Origin: Halomonas caseinilytica
Lineage (GTDB): Bacteria; Pseudomonadota; Gammaproteobacteria; Pseudomonadales; Halomonadaceae
Direction of reading: 5' to 3'
Length of the DNA: 64,000 nt
NCBI RefSeq assembly: GCF_001662305.1
Contig: NZ_BDEP01000028.1
Span: 1 to 64,000, forward strand
Made by a program: the position numbers and the translations under genes. Under the pieces are notes generated by a model. It had not been told where the DNA came from. It searched no databases and worked only from the letters and a program-made list of their open reading frames with translations. Of the stretch, positions 56,619-64,000 are shown piece after piece. Position 1 is the first letter of the stretch. Each line of letters opens with the position of its first letter.

Positions 56619-57208
56619 AATTCACGTACGCGCTCGCTTTGCTGATTTAATCATACTCTATTCATAAAATTGGCTTAGGTTACGCTCTAGACAGGAAAGT
56701 TTCTGAGTGCCCATAGAATCGGGCATGTACCAGCAACCAGCGTTGGTGAGCAGTGATGTGCTGTGGCAGCTTAGATCGCCCAATGAATTGGGCTCTTAAG
56801 ACACCCCATGCAGCAGGCTCTGTAAGAGTTTGACTTCGTCGTGCGATGGTTTGCGGTGGCGGGAAAACTGCTAATCGCGCAACAAGTTGTGCCCCTACAA
56901 CCCCATAACACCGACAGTAATACTACGAGATACCAGGTCTTCCCGGGTCGCCGGTCTCAAACAGCGATCGACCTATCTTGGAACTCTTGGTGCCGTGAGG
57001 GTTCTCGGGTAGCCTGACCCAAACACTGATCGACCATGGGTAAGTGTCTTTCCTTGGACCTGTCGGTGACCCGGGAACATCTGGCGGCGAGGGCTCGCCT
57101 TGTCGATGCATGTGACCCAAGAAGGGCCTGACGCCTGTCCCATTACTGTCGTGTCCAGGCTGTCGCACTTGGTGAAGCCACCTTGAACCGATAGCTCGGA
57201 GACACGCC
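56619..57208. other. Non-coding stretch upstream of the IS110 remnant
   Basis: About 590 bases without a supported gene. The right half (about 56930-57200) directly precedes the IS110 transposase frame, and in this family would be the left end, which in related elements carries the guide (bridge) RNA. I cannot confirm such an RNA by eye. The left half contains nothing recognisable. Confidence 0.4.
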
Positions 57209-58289
57209 ATGGAAGCCCCCCATACTACCCAATCTGCCGTTGTTGGCGGCGTCGATACACACAAAGACCTTCATGTAGCCGCTGTCGTGGATGATCATGA
57301 CCACGTGCTCGGTACTGCCAACTTTCCGACCACCCGACACGGCTACAAGACCATGCTGAGCTGGATGTGTAGCTTCGGAGAGCTCAGTCGGGTGGGTATC
57401 GAGTGGACCAGCACCTACGGGGCAGGCTTGCTGCGCTACTTGCAGCGCGCAGGCATCACCACTCTGGAGGTCACCACACCCGACAGAACTGCATGCCGTA
57501 AGCGCGACAAAGACGACACCATCGATGCCGAGAACGCCGCCCATGCAGCCTATGCGGGCAACCGCACGGTAACGCCAAAGACCCGTGACGGTATGATCGA
57601 GGCCTTGTGCGTGTTGAAGGTCTGCCGAAAGACTGCCATCGCGGCTCGCCGCGTGGCCCTGCAACAGATCCAGACGCAAGTGATCTCCGCACCAGAGGAG
57701 CTGCGCGATCTGCTGAGGAACATGACGCGGATGCAGCTGATTCGGACGTTGGTCGCGTGGCGACCCGATTTGAGTAGATACCGGAATGTCACGATGGCCT
57801 ACCTCATCGCCTTGAAATCCCTTGCTCGGCGCTATCTGGAGCTGCACGACGAGGTCTCCGATCTCTGGATATCAAGGTCAAGGCCATCGTCGATGAGCTG
57901 GCACCAGAGCTGGTATCGCGAACGGCCGTAGGCTACGAATCGGCAGCACAGTTGCTGATCACGGCAGGCGATAATCCTGACCGTCTCAGTTCGGAAACCA
58001 GTTTTGCGGCCCTATGCGAGGTCAGCCCCATTCCGGCTTCGTCAGGCAAGACACAGTGGCACCGACTCAACCGGGTGGCGACAGAGCGGCCAACTGTGCC
58101 TTGCATATTATCGCCATCGGGCGACTCCGTCTGGATGCCACGACCCAAGGATACATCGTCCGAAAGATGGCAGAGGGACATTCCAAGATGGAAGCCATTC
58201 GATGCCTGAAGCGCTATATCGCCCGGGAGCTGTACTACATCATCCGGCATCGTCATCAAGAAATCCACCAGGCCCAAATCACCACTTGA
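57209..58289 (+). pseudogene. IS110-family transposase, two frameshifts
   Basis: The first frame begins MEAPHTTQSAVVGGVDTHKD with the DEDD-type catalytic Asp in GGVDTHKDLHVAAVVDD, and runs to about 57865. The second carries AIVDELAPELVSRTAVGYESAAQLLITAGDNPDRLSSETSFAALCEVSPIPASSGK and the last NRGGDRAANCALHIIAIGRLRLD...KRYIARELYYII, the family's C-terminal transposase_20 region. Single-base losses near 57865 and 58073 explain the breaks. The element is therefore not autonomous. Confidence 0.88.
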
Positions 58290-58974
58290 CGCTTAGAAGG
58301 GCGTCAGATGGGGGCTGTTGGCAGTACAATCATCATATTCCACCGAAGGCGCTGTACCATCAATAACCGATGGCAGCGATGAAAGAATGGCAGGCCAAAC
58401 GGCCAGAGCTATTTACCAAGCAGGCAGTCAATCATGCGGGACCCGACCACTACGCAGGATTGAGAATCCGCTTCAAACGGGTGCTCACCAACTATTGCAG
58501 TTGCTGTCGCTCCAGGCGTTTTAGAAGACTGTGTCAGCGCCACTTCAAGACAGCAGAACCTGGATGATTACTTAGTCCACTAAAACACTAAAAAGTCCAT
58601 CAGAACATAATATAGAGGACCTAACATCCTATGCCGTCTTCTCAGAAAGAACCACTCAAAACACCCAGGAAGAATGTTAGGAAGACGGCGAAAACATTGT
58701 TTAACTATCGAGACTCCACAGGCTTTTACTAAGAAAACACCGCCACTGAACTTAGGCCATTGAGATAACTCACTCTCTTACCGGATTTTACGCAGAAATA
58801 TAAGCAACTATCCCAAGCATGTTAAAGCGACATTTTGCAACACCCGTTGATAAAATATCACCAAATCAATTTGTTACTATAACACAAAATTTTATATTTG
58901 ATTAACCTTTTAAATTGATCTATAGTACATACATTTAAACCACTCTAAACTAGACACTAGGGGTGAGGTGCGTC
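58290..58974. other. AT-rich gap with transposase scrap before luxR
   Basis: About 680 bases. Around 58335-58470 a fragment reading YNHHIPPKALYHQ-stop-PMAAMKEWQAKRPELF resembles the C-terminal end of an integrase-type IS transposase (IS3/IS481 kind), interrupted by a stop. From about 58570 the sequence is very AT-rich and non-coding and should hold the luxR promoter. No other gene is seen. Confidence 0.45.
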
Positions 58975-59736
58975 ATGGGTGCTGGAGGCAATACGAAATT
59001 TTCATCTCTGTATGAAAATCATGAGACATATATTATAAAAATCCTGCGATCCGAAACTAAGGAAGAGCTTCTTAATTCTGTATCAAGCTTCGTAGAACAT
59101 ATCGGATTCAATGATTTTATCTACGCATGCTTCCTGCCTTCTGTCTCCGTTCATACTAAAGAAGAAATTATTTTAAGTGGTTATCCGGATGAGTGGCGGT
59201 CACACTACATTCATGAAAAATACTCTTCTATTGATCCAGTGGTTTTCCATTGCAATCGTAACGTCATGCCTGTCAACTGGTCTGACATCAATTTCAGCCA
59301 AGAGCGAGCGGATGTGTCTGTTATGAATGAGGCAAAAGAGTTTGGGCTTGTGTATGGATGGACCATTCCTTTACATGGTGCTGGTGGTGTTTGGAGCTTA
59401 CTCAGTATCGCTTCGTCAAGCTACGATGACTTCTTCGATAATGGTTTTGATCCGCGCCTATCAGTTTCTTTCTTAGCAGCTTCAGCAATACATACGAATA
59501 TTACAGAAAATTATATGGCGTGCTCAGAAAAACAGTCTTCAGTGCACTCTATTACAGCTCGTGAACGTGAAGTAGTAGCGTGGGCCGCTGAGGGAAAAAC
59601 AATTTGGGAGACATCAATGATCTTGGGGATTTCTGAGTCTACAGTTAGGTTTCATCTTAATCATGTTTCTAGTAAATTAGGCGCGAACAACAAGGTTAGC
59701 ACAGTATCCAAGGCAATCCTATATGGAGTTTTGTAG
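58975..59736 (+). CDS. luxR: LuxR-family quorum-sensing regulator
   Basis: 253 residues: an N-terminal autoinducer-binding domain (residues about 15-165) keeping the family's ligand-pocket residues in YPDEWRSHYIHEKYSSIDPVV (Trp, Tyr, Asp, Pro) and VNWSDI (Trp), and a C-terminal GerE-type helix-turn-helix TAREREVVAWAAEGKTIWETSMILGISESTVRFHLNHVSSKLGA. It should bind an acyl-homoserine lactone and regulate from lux boxes. Start 58975 has AGGGGTGAGG upstream. It is convergent with luxI, overlapping by 18 bases, in AT-rich DNA. Confidence 0.93.
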   Translation: MGAGGNTKFSSLYENHETYIIKILRSETKEELLNSVSSFVEHIGFNDFIYACFLPSVSVHTKEEIILSGYPDEWRSHYIHEKYSSIDPVVFHCNRNVMPVNWSDINFSQERADVSVMNEAKEFGLVYGWTIPLHGAGGVWSLLSIASSSYDDFFDNGFDPRLSVSFLAASAIHTNITENYMACSEKQSSVHSITAREREVVAWAAEGKTIWETSMILGISESTVRFHLNHVSSKLGANNKVSTVSKAILYGVL

Positions 59737-60357
59737 GACTGCGCTCCGCATGCCTGTATCTATGAACTCATGGAATCCATCATCAATATCAATATAGCAC
59801 GCAGTTCGACCTAATCGCCGACGCTCTTTCTCATTTTTGTTATCTATATGCGGCATTGTCAACCCGCTATTCGATAGAAGCCGATATAGACTCGGCGATA
59901 CTACAGTGACGAACCGTGTTACTTCCTTCTGCAACGCAAACTCTCTGATCGCGGCAAACATATCTCTCGTAATAGTACTTGCCAGCATCGGCGAGCATTT
60001 ATTTAAGCCTTTTTTGACCGCGAACCGACTTAGCTCCCATATGTAGGGGTCTTTTATCTTAAGAGGAGCAGGAAGCAGATCGGAAAATACCGTACTGAGC
60101 ATATAATCGAAAGTCGTCGGTAAGATTCGCCAACAAGCGACGACGTCATTCGTTGAGAGCTGGACGCAAATTACATAGACTGTTTCATTCGAATCGAATG
60201 AATCTTTTTCGAGGCCATCGCCTATTGTAAGGTTCCATTGGTTTCGACCATTGAATACCTCAGCACGAAGTACGTGCATTTTTTCCAGTAGCGTAGGAGT
60301 TATTCCATCCGCGCCAGGAAAGCCAGTTATAATTTTATAATCGATATTATATAACAT
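59719..60357 (-). CDS. luxI: Acyl-homoserine-lactone synthase (LuxI family)
   Basis: 212-residue autoinducer synthase. The conserved charged and aromatic positions are present: Arg and Phe in MHVLRAEVFNGRNQWNL (plus Trp), acidic residues in GLEKDSFDS, Arg in VACWRILPTT, and Glu-Arg in WELSRFAVKKG. It makes N-acyl-homoserine lactone from S-adenosylmethionine and acyl-ACP/CoA; the acyl chain is not predictable. The ATG at 60357 is preferred to a TTG two codons upstream. A perfect lux-box-like palindrome is centred 43 bases before it. Confidence 0.93.
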   Translation of the reverse strand: MLYNIDYKIITGFPGADGITPTLLEKMHVLRAEVFNGRNQWNLTIGDGLEKDSFDSNETVYVICVQLSTNDVVACWRILPTTFDYMLSTVFSDLLPAPLKIKDPYIWELSRFAVKKGLNKCSPMLASTITRDMFAAIREFALQKEVTRFVTVVSPSLYRLLSNSGLTMPHIDNKNEKERRRLGRTACYIDIDDGFHEFIDTGMRSAVLQNSI

Positions 60358-60388
60358 ATTCAAATGTTAGCAAGCTCATATCCAACAA

Positions 60389-60412
60389 ACACCTGTCAAA
60401 AATGACAGGTGT
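60389..60412 (-). promoter_or_regulatory. Lux-box-like operator upstream of luxI
   Basis: Perfect inverted repeat ACACCTGTCA-AAAA-TGACAGGTGT. The inner CCTGTCAAAAATGACAGG resembles lux/las-type boxes. Its centre is 43 bases before the luxI ATG, with a TAACAT -10-like hexamer in between. LuxR bound here would sit next to the -35 position, giving autoinduction. Confidence 0.8.
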
Positions 60413-60518
60413 AAAATAACCACGTCGTGCTAACCCCTCGGAACGAACTGCCTCGAAAGCTTCATACTGCTCCAAACGTAGAGGATTGGCCCTTGCTTAA
60501 CTAAGCATCAGGGAAGAC

Positions 60519-61115
60519 TTACTTCCACATAGCGAACGCGACCGTGTATTCTCCCGCCTGCTGGTAGCACCAAACCCTGCATGGACGATCGGAGAAAGTA
60601 ACAAGATGCCATCGCCCCAACAACGATCGACAGACAACATCTACTCGCTGCACCGACGCCGCGGACAAACCCAGAAACAGTCCTACCTCCATGGCCTTGA
60701 GGCACGCTTCCTTCGCGGTCCAGAGTACATAAAACTGATCGGCCATATCTGACTTCCCCACACTCGAAAGGCTGTCCAGCTCTCGGTCAGAAAAATAGCG
60801 CTCGGAGATACGCTGTAAATCGATGCCGTCTCTATGAACCTCGAAATCAACACCGAACCGAGCGGCACCAGAGCGAACAAATATCGAGTGATTGCCGGAG
60901 TGAGAACGGTAGCGATAATCCGACAGTCGGCCAAGCTGTGCGTACCGCCCGCACTGAATCTGTCGATAAAGAGACCGATGCTGATATGTTGGCTTTAAGG
61001 CTCTAGTTTGATGAGTGATATGTTCCGGGCATGGCCGTTGGCGCCGGACGACCTCTTGAGAGCGAGCGCAACAGTCCCAGCAAAGCCAGAAGCTATCGAT
61101 CAAAGTCGGCTTCAT
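60519..61115 (-). CDS. 4'-phosphopantetheinyl transferase (Sfp type)
   Basis: 198 residues. It keeps the Sfp signatures SHSG (residues 71-74), RFGVDFEVHR (Asp90, Glu92 binding Mg) and FYVLWTAKEACLKA (Lys135, Glu136). It activates acyl or peptidyl carrier proteins by adding the CoA arm. The first 30 residues are unusual. The ATG overlaps the methyltransferase stop (ATGA). A dedicated transferase of this kind implies a carrier-protein-based synthase, which is not in the window. Confidence 0.87.
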   Translation of the reverse strand: MKPTLIDSFWLCWDCCARSQEVVRRQRPCPEHITHQTRALKPTYQHRSLYRQIQCGRYAQLGRLSDYRYRSHSGNHSIFVRSGAARFGVDFEVHRDGIDLQRISERYFSDRELDSLSSVGKSDMADQFYVLWTAKEACLKAMEVGLFLGLSAASVQRVDVVCRSLLGRWHLVTFSDRPCRVWCYQQAGEYTVAFAMWK

Positions 61116-62197
61116 CGATTCTTGTGAAGTACGACTCGATGATGGACAAGGTCCATGCGATACGATAAAGGGTCGGCTGCCACGATTTGGACCATATCGC
61201 GATACAGATCATCAAGAATCTGTTGTGCCTCCTCTGCCGCCCGAGACTGAAGGGCATGTCGAAATGCATGCTCAGTCCAAGTCCAGTGACTGTCGACGAA
61301 CTCTTGAGCGAATCGCCGCTCGTCGTGGTGTCGCCGAAAAGCCGCGGCGATGGGACACGATGTGATAACCGTTTCGATGCCCAGCAGTTGGAGCGCCACG
61401 CCCTCGCGGCGAACCTGCTCGACTCCGCGCTGGATTTCCTCGGTCGTCCGGAACCGATGGAGAAAGAAGACCTGCTGATACTCGTCTTGAGTGATTCCCG
61501 ACGCAGCGAACAATCGATCCCAGGCCTCCTGATAAGCCTGAAACATGCTCGCACCCTGGGTGCTTCCTAGATAGCGTCCCTGCTCATCCCGGCCAAGGAG
61601 CAGGAAAACCAGGTTGCCGCCGGGTTTCAGCTCCTGCTCACGCGAACGCAGGATATCGAGCCACGCTTGGCCCGCCTGTTTCAGAACGTTTTCCTTGATT
61701 GCGCCATCGTCCAAAAAGACCTCGTGAATCGCATCCGTGGCGTCGGGCGGAAAATGTTCCAGGTAATGCATACTCGAAGCAGAGAATCCGAAGTCCACGG
61801 ATGCCCGCGGCAGCACACGATTCGTGAAAGATCCACCGGCAGCTAGTACACAGCTCGCGATGCCAGTGTCCCTAGACAGCTGATCGGCATTCAGGACCGA
61901 AAACAGCGTATTGAAGTCGGCAGTGGGCAGGTCATTGAGGTAGACGCTGATGTCCCGGCACTCACGGCCACGGGCATATTCGGATGCCGCGGTTATGACC
62001 GGCAGGCTGAGGAGTCCATCGGCACAGCCATAGTCGGCCATGCCGAAGACACCGCCAGGTTCGATCGAGTCCGTATGATTATCGAGGATTTCCCGGACAC
62101 GATCGAGGCTGTTGAGAACCGCCAGGCGCGGGCCGACGGCACGTTGACCATAGATCCCATTCCAAGCCATGCTAACATGGTTATTGCTATGTTCCAT
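61112..62197 (-). CDS. SABATH-family carboxyl methyltransferase
   Basis: 361-residue S-adenosylmethionine-dependent methyltransferase. It matches the SABATH family (salicylate/jasmonate/theobromine methyltransferase type, mainly known from plants) in GMADYGCADGLLSLPVI, YLNDLPTADFNTLFSVLN, GGSFTNRVLPRASVDFGFSA and SSMHYLEHFP, the last being the region that binds the carboxylate. Family members methylate small-molecule carboxyls or ring nitrogens. It overlaps the DUF1330 stop by 11 bases and is coupled to the transferase below. ATG 62197 has GGAAGGGG upstream. Confidence 0.88.
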   Translation of the reverse strand: MEHSNNHVSMAWNGIYGQRAVGPRLAVLNSLDRVREILDNHTDSIEPGGVFGMADYGCADGLLSLPVITAASEYARGRECRDISVYLNDLPTADFNTLFSVLNADQLSRDTGIASCVLAAGGSFTNRVLPRASVDFGFSASSMHYLEHFPPDATDAIHEVFLDDGAIKENVLKQAGQAWLDILRSREQELKPGGNLVFLLLGRDEQGRYLGSTQGASMFQAYQEAWDRLFAASGITQDEYQQVFFLHRFRTTEEIQRGVEQVRREGVALQLLGIETVITSCPIAAAFRRHHDERRFAQEFVDSHWTWTEHAFRHALQSRAAEEAQQILDDLYRDMVQIVAADPLSYRMDLVHHRVVLHKNR

Positions 62198-62495
62198 CGG
62201 GAACAACCCCTTCCACAATCGCGAAAGTTCGCTCCATTGCCTGGTGGGCGTATTCTTTCGCCAGCTGGTATTCGGGACTGTGATAGCAGTCGAGCGCAGC
62301 TTGGTAGCTCGGGAACTCAACCACGATGATACGTCCAACCGCAGGCCCTTCAGTCACCAACATCCGGCTCGTGCCGGCGATGAAGCGTGCATTGTATTTC
62401 TCCGCGATCTCTGGCCAGGCGGCACCGTATTTCTGCATCGCGGCCTCGTCGACGATCTCCTGACAACGGATGACCCAGTAGCCTTTGGGATCCAT
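62187..62495 (-). CDS. DUF1330 domain protein
   Basis: 102-residue ferredoxin-like alpha/beta protein of the DUF1330 (dimeric alpha-beta barrel) family: YWVIRCQEIVDEAAMQKY at the start and RIIVVEFPSYQAALDCYHSPEYQLA in the middle. Functions of the family are mostly unknown; related barrels act as small enzymes or cyclases. Start 62495 is 9 bases after the flavodoxin-fold gene, with GGAG upstream. Confidence 0.88.
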   Translation of the reverse strand: MDPKGYWVIRCQEIVDEAAMQKYGAAWPEIAEKYNARFIAGTSRMLVTEGPAVGRIIVVEFPSYQAALDCYHSPEYQLAKEYAHQAMERTFAIVEGVVPDGT

Positions 62496-62504
62496 GCTCT
62501 ACTC

Positions 62505-63119
62505 CTAGACTTTCATCAGGGGTTTGCAGAATGCGTGAAGCTGGTAGTCAACCTTGTGCGGATCGAATCGACGTGCTTCGAATATTGAGCACTGGCGCAA
62601 TACCGCATCGGGACATGCGTGCTCGCAAAGCATTCGAAACGGCGCGGCGATCACATCGTTAGGGGCGATCCCCAACTCCTTGAGCTGATTCTCCGCATAG
62701 GCAAAAGTTGCGATCAGATTGATCGACTGAATTCCGGTAAGATGGGGCTGCGGGCCTTCCCTCCCGACGGTAAAGGCCAGACCCGGGCGAAAGAGCCGAT
62801 CGAGCCAGCCTTTCAGGATAGCCGGCACCCCCATCCACCACACCGGAAAAACGATGAGCATCGAATTGGCCCATTTGACGTCGGATAGACTCTGTGTCAG
62901 GAATTGATCCTGGTCGACGTAATCGATGTTGGCTTGCGGGTTGCGATATTCAGCATGCTCGTAATCCGTAAGAACCGGGGAAAAGTTCTGTGCATAGAGG
63001 TTCAGTACCCGAAGGTCACACTCGCTGGCGAGTCGGAAGATGACGCGCAATGCCGTGACAATCCGGTTGTTGAGATAGCAACTATCCGGGGCGCTGTTGA
63101 CCACAAGCAACCGTTCCAT
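62505..63119 (-). CDS. Flavodoxin-fold NAD(P)H oxidoreductase (MdaB/KefF-like)
   Basis: 204 residues with the flavodoxin_2-type fold: NSAPDSCYLNNRIVTALRVI binds FMN/FAD phosphate, FPVWWMGVPAILKGWLDRLFRPGLAF is the family signature, and SINLIATFAYAENQLKELG follows. It would reduce a quinone, nitro or other small acceptor. The start at 63119 is one base from the upstream gene's stop, with GGAGGGAAC inside that gene. Confidence 0.88.
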   Translation of the reverse strand: MERLLVVNSAPDSCYLNNRIVTALRVIFRLASECDLRVLNLYAQNFSPVLTDYEHAEYRNPQANIDYVDQDQFLTQSLSDVKWANSMLIVFPVWWMGVPAILKGWLDRLFRPGLAFTVGREGPQPHLTGIQSINLIATFAYAENQLKELGIAPNDVIAAPFRMLCEHACPDAVLRQCSIFEARRFDPHKVDYQLHAFCKPLMKV

Positions 63120-63120
63120 T

Positions 63121-64000
63121 TCAGAGTTCCCTCCCTGCATGATGTTGGCCGAGCATCAGCTTGCAGTTCAGAATGGCGTCCGATATCGGTCGGAAGTCGA
63201 TGTCGTCGGGCTGGCCGCAGCAAATCAGCTCCTCGGCAAGCTCGTCGTGCCGGCCCGTTTCGCTTGCTAGATCCGCGACGCAATGCCCGGCCAAGGTGCT
63301 GTTGATGGTGCCGAGTCCATTGCAGCAAACGGCCATGTAGAGATCGCGTTCGAGTTCCTTGACGATCGGCGAGCCGTTCGAGGTCAGACACAACTGCCCG
63401 CCCCAGGTGTACTCGAAAGGGGTGTCAAGGCGATCGCCGAATCGTTGCTCGAAGCTTCGTCTGTGCCGATGCCGCAGACGCTCAAGAACGCGTCCACGAG
63501 ATGAATCCTTCCTGCCGACCTTGAACGTGTTCCGGATGAGGATGCGTGTCTGCCCGCCTGTCGTGTCGCCGCTGAGCTTCCGAACCGTCGTCCCGAGGGG
63601 ATGCGCGGGAATCACGCCCCAGTCGTCATAGTTGTCGAAATGAGCCGACTGTTCAGTGTCCAACGGCGCGGTTAGCGACGAGTACGTCATCATGTGGATC
63701 AGACGGCCTTCGAAGATTCCCAGCTTTTCGATGCCACCATTGTTCGCCAGAATGATCTTTCGCGCCTTGACGAAATGATCACCGACGCTGGCCACGAAAC
63801 AGTCGGGGTCTCGGACCAGGGCCTTCAGCCGGGTATTCTCGCATATCAGTATGTTGTCGAGCCGGCCCAGGGCATTGGCCAGCGTCCTGACGTACTCAGC
63901 CGGTTGCAGTAACGCAGTATTCGGGGTGTAGACGGCTTTCTGATAAAAATCGATGCCCAGCGCGCTCTGAATTTCGCCACCGTTGAGGATCCGGCAGTCC
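63121..64000 (-). CDS. FAD-dependent oxidoreductase, DAO family (partial, cut by right edge)
   Basis: The C-terminal 292 codons of a gene entering from the right. The frame is open to 64000. Visible features are KIILANNGGIEKLGIFEGR (interdomain strand), DNYDDWGVIPAHPLGTTVRK, QTRILIRNTFKVG, FEYTWGGQLCLTSNGSPIV and MAVCCNGLGTINSTLAGHCVADL, the C-terminal FAD-binding segment of D-amino-acid-oxidase / gamma-glutamylputrescine-oxidase-like enzymes. Such enzymes oxidise an amine or amino acid. It is the first in-window gene of the tightly coupled operon. Confidence 0.85.
   Translation of the reverse strand, partial: DCRILNGGEIQSALGIDFYQKAVYTPNTALLQPAEYVRTLANALGRLDNILICENTRLKALVRDPDCFVASVGDHFVKARKIILANNGGIEKLGIFEGRLIHMMTYSSLTAPLDTEQSAHFDNYDDWGVIPAHPLGTTVRKLSGDTTGGQTRILIRNTFKVGRKDSSRGRVLERLRHRHRRSFEQRFGDRLDTPFEYTWGGQLCLTSNGSPIVKELERDLYMAVCCNGLGTINSTLAGHCVADLASETGRHDELAEELICCGQPDDIDFRPISDAILNCKLMLGQHHAGREL

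Noticed and set aside
58335..58567. Small protein gene at 58370-58567
   Set aside because: Its first part resembles the C-terminus of an IS transposase and the frame is preceded by a stop in the same similarity region, so it is a remnant rather than a gene.

Overview
The window looks like a chromosomal segment of a GC-rich gammaproteobacterium, most likely a Halomonas-like member of the Halomonadaceae. The inference rests on gene content: nadB next to ygfX-sdhE, ihfB-lapA-lapB-pyrF, groES-groEL with a sigma32-type promoter, a complete liu leucine-degradation operon with a LiuR-type operator, TRAP and phosphonate-type ABC uptake operons, and norR-hmp. Gene order and protein similarity were judged by eye; no database search was run.

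Layout. 1-734: 5' part of an RTX-repeat protein with a Hint domain, cut by the left edge. 1.4-15.9 kb: mostly housekeeping genes (catalase, FUSC transporter, NadB, SdhE/YgfX, IHF-beta, LapA/LapB, PyrF, a ComEA-like protein, an SDR, FxsA, GroES/GroEL, TrmJ, PsiE). 16.0-24.5 kb: a catabolic island with a TRAP transporter, an HDAC-like amidohydrolase and an ornithine-cyclodeaminase-family enzyme in one operon, an AraC regulator, and a divergent MDR dehydrogenase plus a proline-racemase-family protein whose two usual catalytic cysteines are Ser and Thr. 24.5-32.2 kb: NYN protein, patatin, NorR/Hmp nitric-oxide response, AraC regulator with a zinc alcohol dehydrogenase, and a GFA protein. 32.2-38.0 kb: an aminoethylphosphonate-type ABC importer with a phosphodiesterase-superfamily enzyme and a divergent GntR/UTRA regulator, with two copies of one operator-like motif between them. 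38.0-47.8 kb: LysR/SDR pair, a lipoate-ligase-family protein, and liuABCDE carrying two inverted-repeat elements inside the operon. 47.8-51.5 kb: a toxin-antitoxin pair with a frameshifted toxin, an OsmC-YcaO fusion and a nitrilase-family hydrolase.

51.6-58.5 kb is accessory DNA. It holds an AAA ATPase, a DUF2268 protease, and what I read as a decayed integron cassette array without an integrase: three attC-like folding sites, each at the 3' end of a minus-strand gene, every one of which carries a lesion (5'-nucleotidase, CorA-like membrane protein, PLD-like nuclease). A twice-frameshifted IS110 copy and another transposase scrap follow.

58.9-64.0 kb is the most interesting part: a convergent luxR/luxI pair in AT-rich DNA, a perfect lux-box-like palindrome in front of luxI, and a tightly coupled minus-strand operon (FAD-dependent oxidoreductase, flavodoxin-fold reductase, DUF1330 protein, SABATH-family methyltransferase, phosphopantetheinyl transferase) entering from the right edge. 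This reads as a quorum-sensing-linked specialised-metabolite cluster whose remaining genes lie outside the window. I do not recognise the product.
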